DNA of 64,000 bases from Gillisella vitis (lineage in GTDB: Bacteria > Pseudomonadota > Alphaproteobacteria > Rhizobiales > Rhizobiaceae), in contig WPHV01000003.1 in the NCBI GenBank assembly GCA_009744235.1, forward strand, positions 248,001 to 312,000, given 5' to 3'. Below the pieces are notes generated by a model. That model had not been told where the DNA came from. It saw only the letters and a list, made by a program, of their open reading frames with translations, and made no database searches. Below, one piece after another: positions 59,297 to 64,000 of this stretch. The position numbers and the translations under genes were made by a program. How positions within the stretch are numbered: the stretch's first letter is position 1; each line of letters starts with the position of its first letter.

Positions 59297-59535
59297 ATCA
59301 GAGCTTGGTCCAGATTTTTAATGGAAATCGGCAAAATTTTAGAAAAATGCAGCCGCGACCGGCAACCTGTTGTTCATCATAAACCACTTGGTAACGCTGT
59401 GGTGTTAGCGTCAGGAAATATGTCGCTGGGGGGCGGCCAAAGCAGGAATTTATACGCATAGCACCAGATCGGGCATGTCGCCCCGACCCTATGCGTGATC
59501 AGGGCTGGAATTCAGGAAAGAGTGCAGTGGTGAAT

Positions 59536-60990
59536 ATGCGAGTTGCTAGCCTCCTTGGTCGAAACATGATTGTTCGGCCTGTCATGCGTGTCTCTCTCAC
59601 CGTGGCTCTGGTCTGCGCCACGTTGGTGGCTCCGGCTTCTGAGGCCGCTGCTGCATCGCGCTATGCCGACATCGTCGTGGATGTGAATAACGGCAAGGTT
59701 TTGCGCGCCACCGACGCTGACAGCCTGCGCTATCCCGCATCGCTCACCAAGATGATGACCCTGTATCTGGTTTTCGAAGCGCTGGAAAAAGGCCGGATCC
59801 GGTTGAACTCCTCTGTTCCCGTGTCAGCCCATGCTGCCTCCGAACCGCCATCCAAGCTTGGCCTGAGGCCCGGCGGCAGCTTTACCGTAGAGCAAGGCAT
59901 ACAGGCCCTCGTCACCCGCTCCGCCAATGACGCGGCAACAGCGTTCGGCGAATATCTCGGCGGCTCCGAGGCACGGTTTGCCCAGATGATGACATCCAAG
60001 GCGCGCGCACTTGGCATGTCCCGCACCACCTATCGCAATGCGAATGGCCTGCCAAACTCCGGCCAGATGACCACGGCCCGCGACCAAGCGCGGCTGGGCA
60101 TGGCGCTAAGACAGCATTTTCCGCAATATTACGCTTACTTTTCCACCCGCAGCTTTACCTATGGCCGCCAGGTGATCGGCAATCACAATCGCCTCATCGG
60201 TTCGGTGCGCGGCGTCGACGGCATCAAGACCGGCTTTACCAATGCCTCCGGCTTCAACCTCGTCACCTCCTTGCAGATCGACGGCAAATCCGTGGTTGGC
60301 GTGGTGTTGGGTGGTGCCTCCGGCGCCGCACGCGACAACCAGATGCGCAAACTGATGGCAACCTATCTGCCGGAAGCATCCCGTCGTGGTGGCGCAAGCC
60401 CGCTTATTGCCCGCCAAAGCACCGTACCTGAGCCGATGGCACCTGTTGCCCGCGAAACCGCCGTTGCACCGCAATTGCCTCAATCCGGCGTACCCGTGCC
60501 CGGCGGACGCTATGACACGGGAAGCCTGAGCGAAACAGCTTATGCCGGTGGCGGAGGCGCCAATGATGCGGTTGCCGCTCTTGCGAAGCAAGCGGAGGCA
60601 AGCCAGGCCCTGGAAACAGAAGCGGCTCCTATGCCGCAGACCCGCAAAAGTGCATCGCGCCATTCCAAGTCATCTGGACCCAAGCCGCCAGCCGATGTCG
60701 ACCATACAGTCACGTTCTCCACCCAGGCCCCAGCTGCGGCACCTTCTGGCTGGACCGTCCAGATCGGTGTTTCGGGTAGCCAGGAAGCGGCGATGGACCT
60801 GCTGAAAAGCGCCCGTGCCAAGAGCGGTATTTCACTCAAGGGTGCGCGACCTTTCGCCATGGCCTATGGCGAAGGAGCATCCCAGGTCTATCGTGCCCGG
60901 TTCGTCGGCTTCGATGATCAGAAATCTGCGATCAATGCCTGCAATCGCTTGAAAAAGGCAGGCGTCAGCTGCTGGGCCGCAATGCAGTAG
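59536..60990 (+). CDS. D-alanyl-D-alanine carboxypeptidase with SPOR domain
   Basis: About 484 residues. Signal peptide, then a penicillin-binding peptidase S11 domain: SLTK (S69, K72), SAN, and KTGFT. A Pro/Ser-rich linker and a C-terminal SPOR domain (about 410-484, WTVQIGVSGSQEAAMDLL) follow; SPOR domains bind denuded septal peptidoglycan. It trims the pentapeptide terminal D-Ala. The ATG at 59536 begins MRVASLL; a GTG at 59527 has a better-spaced AGGAAAG and is possible. Confidence 0.9.
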   Translation: MRVASLLGRNMIVRPVMRVSLTVALVCATLVAPASEAAAASRYADIVVDVNNGKVLRATDADSLRYPASLTKMMTLYLVFEALEKGRIRLNSSVPVSAHAASEPPSKLGLRPGGSFTVEQGIQALVTRSANDAATAFGEYLGGSEARFAQMMTSKARALGMSRTTYRNANGLPNSGQMTTARDQARLGMALRQHFPQYYAYFSTRSFTYGRQVIGNHNRLIGSVRGVDGIKTGFTNASGFNLVTSLQIDGKSVVGVVLGGASGAARDNQMRKLMATYLPEASRRGGASPLIARQSTVPEPMAPVARETAVAPQLPQSGVPVPGGRYDTGSLSETAYAGGGGANDAVAALAKQAEASQALETEAAPMPQTRKSASRHSKSSGPKPPADVDHTVTFSTQAPAAAPSGWTVQIGVSGSQEAAMDLLKSARAKSGISLKGARPFAMAYGEGASQVYRARFVGFDDQKSAINACNRLKKAGVSCWAAMQ

Positions 60991-61077
60991 TCACTCTGTC
61001 TTACCGTGGCCTGCGCAGGTGTTTGCGCAAGGTCCGGTCAGTTCACCTCGAAATGTAATGCGTACGAGGATGTAATC

Positions 61078-61377
61078 ATGGCAAGCAATGAAAACCACCT
61101 GAACACCGGCCAGGTCGTGGACCAGGCAGCCGAACACGCAGTTGGCAGTGATCCGGCATTTCGCTTCAACCCGCGCGCCGGCCTCAACCCGCTGCATGAA
61201 GCGGCGATAAGGCTGGCCGATGGCATCAACAAGCCGCGGGCCAAGACGCGGGATCTGATGAACCTGCTCCTCTGCCACGGCGCGCGTGCCTGGCGCTATT
61301 CTCAGCCGGAAGCAAGTATTCACCTGCATCTGCACCCGCATTCCCGTCGGGTACCGGTAAAGCTACGGCTGCGGTAA
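61078..61377 (+). CDS. Small hypothetical protein
   Basis: 99 residues from the ATG at 61078 (GAGGAT upstream). Soluble, with a central helical stretch (NPLHEAAIRLADGI) and a His-rich, basic C terminus (HLHLHPHSRR). No recognised family; function unknown. The frame starts further up at 61006. Confidence 0.5.
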   Translation: MASNENHLNTGQVVDQAAEHAVGSDPAFRFNPRAGLNPLHEAAIRLADGINKPRAKTRDLMNLLLCHGARAWRYSQPEASIHLHLHPHSRRVPVKLRLR

Positions 61378-61559
61378 AACCATAGGCCCCGAACGAGCAA
61401 GTTTGAGCAGGTCACATGTCCGCTGCCTCGGCGAACATGACCAAGAATTAATCCAATCTCACTCGCTGGTGAATTGGATTTGATCGGATTAAGCGCGAGG
61501 ATCTCCTTCACCGGCTAACAAGTTTTTCTCGCCGGTTTTGTTCCTGGAGGAGTGAACCC

Positions 61560-61928
61560 ATGTCTTGCATTGCAAACTCTCGCATTCCCAAGTCTCGCAT
61601 TGCCAAAATTTCTCTTGCCGCCGTTCTCGCAACCGCCGCCATGACTGGCATCAGCCATGCAGCCATGTCTGCTGCTGACAGGGCGCTGGCAACAGATCAC
61701 CATCCCCGCTTCATGATTAGCACGCCGGATGAGATCGAAAAGCATGACACATTTCAGGACTTTCTCGGGTCCTTGACGCCAACCAGCCCGCAAGCCCGCG
61801 AAGTCCAGGCCGCCATTCGCGAAAACCCGGTTCTGCGCAGGCAATTGCTGTCACAGAATGTCGAGCTCAAGAATGTGATTTACGCTGACGAAGCATCCGA
61901 TGGCAGCTTCGTGCTTTATATCCGCTGA
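61560..61928 (+). CDS. Small exported protein, unknown function
   Basis: 122 residues. Residues 1-35 are a signal peptide (IAKISLAAVLATAAMTGISHA). The mature protein is about 87 residues, helical, with a TPTSPQAREVQAAIRENP segment. The Shine-Dalgarno GGAGGAG lies just upstream. No family recognised. Confidence 0.65.
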   Translation: MSCIANSRIPKSRIAKISLAAVLATAAMTGISHAAMSAADRALATDHHPRFMISTPDEIEKHDTFQDFLGSLTPTSPQAREVQAAIRENPVLRRQLLSQNVELKNVIYADEASDGSFVLYIR

Positions 61929-61945
61929 CACATCCGCAGTGAAAG

Positions 61946-61969
61946 GGGCCGGACATACGCGCCCGGCCC
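61946..61969 (+). terminator. Hairpin after the small exported gene
   Basis: GGGCCGG and CCGGCCC pair across a 10-base loop, 18 bp after the stop. There is no T run, so it is only a candidate. Confidence 0.35.
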
Positions 61970-62046
61970 AACCGGGTTCAAAGCCCTTGCTTTTCTGAGG
62001 CTTATCCCGAAAGATCGATGGCAAATCGATAAAAGGACCTGCCATC

Positions 62047-62574
62047 ATGCCACTTTACGCCCTTGGGGATCTGAAACCGCACCTGCCTGCCGCCGACCAT
62101 TACTGGATCGCGCCCAATGCGCAGGTCATCGGCAATGTAATCATCGGCGAGGATGTCGGCATCTGGTTCGGTGCGGTGCTGCGGGGCGATAATGAGCCAA
62201 TCACCATCGGCGCAGGTTCCAATGTGCAGGAAAACGTAACCATTCACACCGATATGGGCTTTCCGGCAACCATCGGCCAAGGCTGCACGATCGGCCACAA
62301 TGCCATCATTCACGGCTGCATTCTGGGCAACAATACGCTGGTGGGCATGGGCGCTACGGTTCTGAACGGCACCAGGATCGGCAATAACTGCCTTATCGGC
62401 GCCAATGCGCTGATTACCGAGGGCAAGGAATTTCCCGATAACTCCCTGATTGTCGGCTCACCGGCCCGCGCGATACGCACTCTCGATGACAAGGCCGTGG
62501 AAGGCCTGAAGCGCTCCGCGCAAAACTACATCGCCAATTGGCAACGGTTTGCTAGGGAACTGAAACCGCTCTGA
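62047..62574 (+). CDS. Gamma-carbonic-anhydrase-like hexapeptide protein
   Basis: 175 residues, left-handed beta helix. The hexapeptide pattern runs through IGNVIIGEDVGIW, QENVTIHTDMGFP and CTIGHNAIIHGCILG, with metal-type His in the last two. It matches YrdA/PaaY-like gamma-carbonic anhydrase relatives; true activity is uncertain. AGGACC precedes the ATG. It converges with zur. Confidence 0.9.
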   Translation: MPLYALGDLKPHLPAADHYWIAPNAQVIGNVIIGEDVGIWFGAVLRGDNEPITIGAGSNVQENVTIHTDMGFPATIGQGCTIGHNAIIHGCILGNNTLVGMGATVLNGTRIGNNCLIGANALITEGKEFPDNSLIVGSPARAIRTLDDKAVEGLKRSAQNYIANWQRFARELKPL

Positions 62575-62584
62575 AACAGTAATT

Positions 62585-62983
62585 TCAGACGAGGCACTCC
62601 GCGCAGATGCCGCGAATTTCGATTGTGGTTTTCTCGGCCTTGAAACCCTGGCCCTTCGACCAATCGCCCAGTCGATGGTCGATGGAGTGATCGTGAAACT
62701 CCTTGACCTGCCCGCATTTGCTACAGATTGCGAAGGCCACAGTTCCATGGTCGCAGCAATCATGCTGGAGGTGGGAGCAGACAACGAAAGCATTGAGGCT
62801 TTCCAGCCGATGGACAAGGCCGAATTCCAGTAGCTTTTCCAGCGCCCGGTAAACCTGTAGCGGGGCGCGAAAGCCGCTGTCGCGCAGCTTGTCAAGGATC
62901 GTATAGGCCGAAAGCGGGCCATCTGCCTTTTCGAGCGCCTGAAACACCAGGCTCTGATTGCGGGTCAATTGCGGTGTGGACAT
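62585..62983 (-). CDS. zur: Fur-family zinc uptake regulator Zur
   Basis: 132 residues. An N-terminal winged helix (APLQVYRALEKLLEFGLVHRL) and a C-terminal metal domain with HDCCDHGTVAFAICSKCGQV and CAECLV Cys pairs. It is called Zur rather than Fur because it follows the zinc-uptake gene znuB (gap under 10 bp). Zn-bound Zur should repress znu genes. Confidence 0.92.
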   Translation of the reverse strand: MSTPQLTRNQSLVFQALEKADGPLSAYTILDKLRDSGFRAPLQVYRALEKLLEFGLVHRLESLNAFVVCSHLQHDCCDHGTVAFAICSKCGQVKEFHDHSIDHRLGDWSKGQGFKAEKTTIEIRGICAECLV

Positions 62984-62990
62984 CGGACGA

Positions 62991-63803
62991 TCATCCTTTC
63001 TTCACGGCAGCCGTTGAAAAACGGCGTATCGGCAGCAAGCTGAGAATAAACAGGACAAGTGCGGCCACCACGATAGAGGGGCCAGAGGGCGTATCATAGG
63101 TCAGTGACCCGAACAGGCCGCCAACCACGGCAACCGCGCCGATGACCGACGCCAGAACCGCCATGATTTCCGGTGTCATGGAAAACCGCCGGGCGGTTGC
63201 AGCCGGAATGATCAGCAACGCCGTAATCAACAGAATACCGACGACTTTCATGGCGATAGCAATCACCACGGCCATCAGCAGCATGAAGATCAGTCTGGCT
63301 CGCGCTGGTTTCAAGCCTTCCGCCTCGGCCACATCCTCGTTGACGGTGGCCGCCAGCAAGGGTCGCCACAACAGGCAAAGGCAAAGGATGACGCCAAGCC
63401 CGCCAATCCAGACGGTGGCGATATCCTGCGGCGTCACGGCCAGAATATCCCCGAACAGATAAGCCATCAGATCGACCCGCACCCAGGTCATGAAGGCCAC
63501 CAAGACAAGGCCAATCGCTAGCGTCGCGTGACTGAGAATACCCAACAGCGCATCGGCTGAAAGCCCGCGCCGGTTCTGCAACAGCAACAGCAGCAGCGAG
63601 ACAATTGCCGCGACCAGAAACACGCTGAGCGTCAGATTGACGGAAAACAGCAGCGACAGCGCCACGCCGAGCAACGAGGAATGTGCCATCGTATCGCCGA
63701 AATAAGCCATGCGCCGCCAGATCACGAAGCAGCCAAGCGGCCCAACCGTGAGCGCCAGCCCGACTCCTGCCAGCAGAGCCCGAACGAAGAAATCATCCAT
63801 CAT
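62991..63803 (-). CDS. znuB: Zinc ABC transporter permease ZnuB
   Basis: 270 residues with about eight membrane helices. GPLGCFVIWRRMAYFGDTMAH near the start, split here at GPLGCFVIWRR and MAYFGDTMAHSSLLG, is the ABC-3 signature. It forms the membrane part of the zinc importer with ZnuC and ZnuA. The ATG at 63803 has GGAAGGGG upstream and overlaps the end of znuC. The order is znuC-znuB-zur. Confidence 0.92.
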   Translation of the reverse strand: MMDDFFVRALLAGVGLALTVGPLGCFVIWRRMAYFGDTMAHSSLLGVALSLLFSVNLTLSVFLVAAIVSLLLLLLQNRRGLSADALLGILSHATLAIGLVLVAFMTWVRVDLMAYLFGDILAVTPQDIATVWIGGLGVILCLCLLWRPLLAATVNEDVAEAEGLKPARARLIFMLLMAVVIAIAMKVVGILLITALLIIPAATARRFSMTPEIMAVLASVIGAVAVVGGLFGSLTYDTPSGPSIVVAALVLFILSLLPIRRFSTAAVKKG

Positions 63804-64000
63804 GACGGTCACCCCTTCCCGAAGTCACCGATGGCCCCTCGCCGTGTTGATGATGATCGTGATGGTTCTCTTCGATCTCAAGCGCATCATCGTGATGATG
63901 GTGATGATGGCCCTCTTCACCCCGGCCATGGTGATGGCCGTCATCAGGATGGCAGTGATCGGTCACCGACCCGTCCAGATGCTGGACCCGGCCATCCGGC
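63793..64000 (-). CDS. znuC: Zinc ABC transporter ATP-binding protein ZnuC, C-terminal part
   Basis: Only the last 68 residues are in the window. They include QHLDGSVTDHCHP and a His-rich tail with six consecutive His (HHHHHHDD) and further clusters (NHHDHHQH). Such tails occur in ZnuC or ZnuA of this group and may bind zinc. The stop overlaps the start of znuB by 11 bases. Confidence 0.85.
   Translation of the reverse strand, partial: PDGRVQHLDGSVTDHCHPDDGHHHGRGEEGHHHHHHDDALEIEENHHDHHQHGEGPSVTSGRGDRHDG

Overview
The window is chromosomal DNA from an alphaproteobacterium of the Rhizobiaceae, most likely the Agrobacterium/Allorhizobium/Rhizobium group. The evidence is high GC, a giant 'growth pole ring' protein (GPR/RgsE type), the Nudix-related regulator NadQ in front of nadABC, an ATP12-type F1 chaperone, Zur/Znu, DUF1883, DUF2336, DUF2267 and transglutaminase-like (BTLCP) proteins, and several families of short palindromic intergenic repeats like those scattered through rhizobial genomes. 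I see no prophage, insertion sequence, CRISPR array, rRNA or tRNA. The species call is inference.

Layout: 1-3.2 kb holds the end of radC, a miniature FlgC-like protein, a LysE-type exporter and an MHS-family MFS permease. 3.2-8.5 kb holds a possible structured minus-strand RNA, a DUF1883 gene, a leftward run (crcB, an RluC-type pseudouridine synthase, a HAD phosphatase, ATP12), two small proteins and a periplasmic copper chaperone. 8.7-13.4 kb is a tandem glycine riboswitch followed by gcvT-gcvH-gcvP, the glycine cleavage system. 13.6-17.9 kb holds a small secreted protein, leftward folP-folB-folK, a DUF922 protease-like protein, a 2Fe-2S ferredoxin and an Hpt protein. 18.4-25.2 kb is one giant gene for a polar-growth coiled-coil protein with eleven 44-residue repeats.

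25.2-30.4 kb runs leftward: tpiA, secG, pyrG, a class C beta-lactamase-like hydrolase and an agmatinase-family enzyme. 31-40 kb holds a membrane diguanylate cyclase, an exported alpha/beta hydrolase, parE, a GNAT acetyltransferase, a DUF2336 protein, a degenerate CitE-like protein, a flavin reductase/nitroreductase pair and an exported protein. 41-45.4 kb is nadQ-nadA-nadB-nadC (de novo NAD synthesis) with a palindromic operator candidate. 45.7-53 kb holds thrS, DUF2267, yidD and an IscU-like gene leftward, then folE, hisI and a patatin rightward, and a CBS protein.

53-64 kb holds a rhomboid protease, a PAP2 acid phosphatase fused to an autotransporter-type beta repeat and preceded by a PHO-box-like site, a double PilZ protein, a BTLCP peptidase, a D,D-carboxypeptidase with a SPOR domain, small exported or hypothetical proteins, a gamma-carbonic-anhydrase-like protein, and leftward znuC-znuB-zur for zinc uptake. 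Most of the window is core metabolism and envelope biology. The most notable material is the repeat architecture of the polar growth protein, the phosphatase-PATR fusion with its PHO box, and three dispersed or tandem intergenic repeat families.
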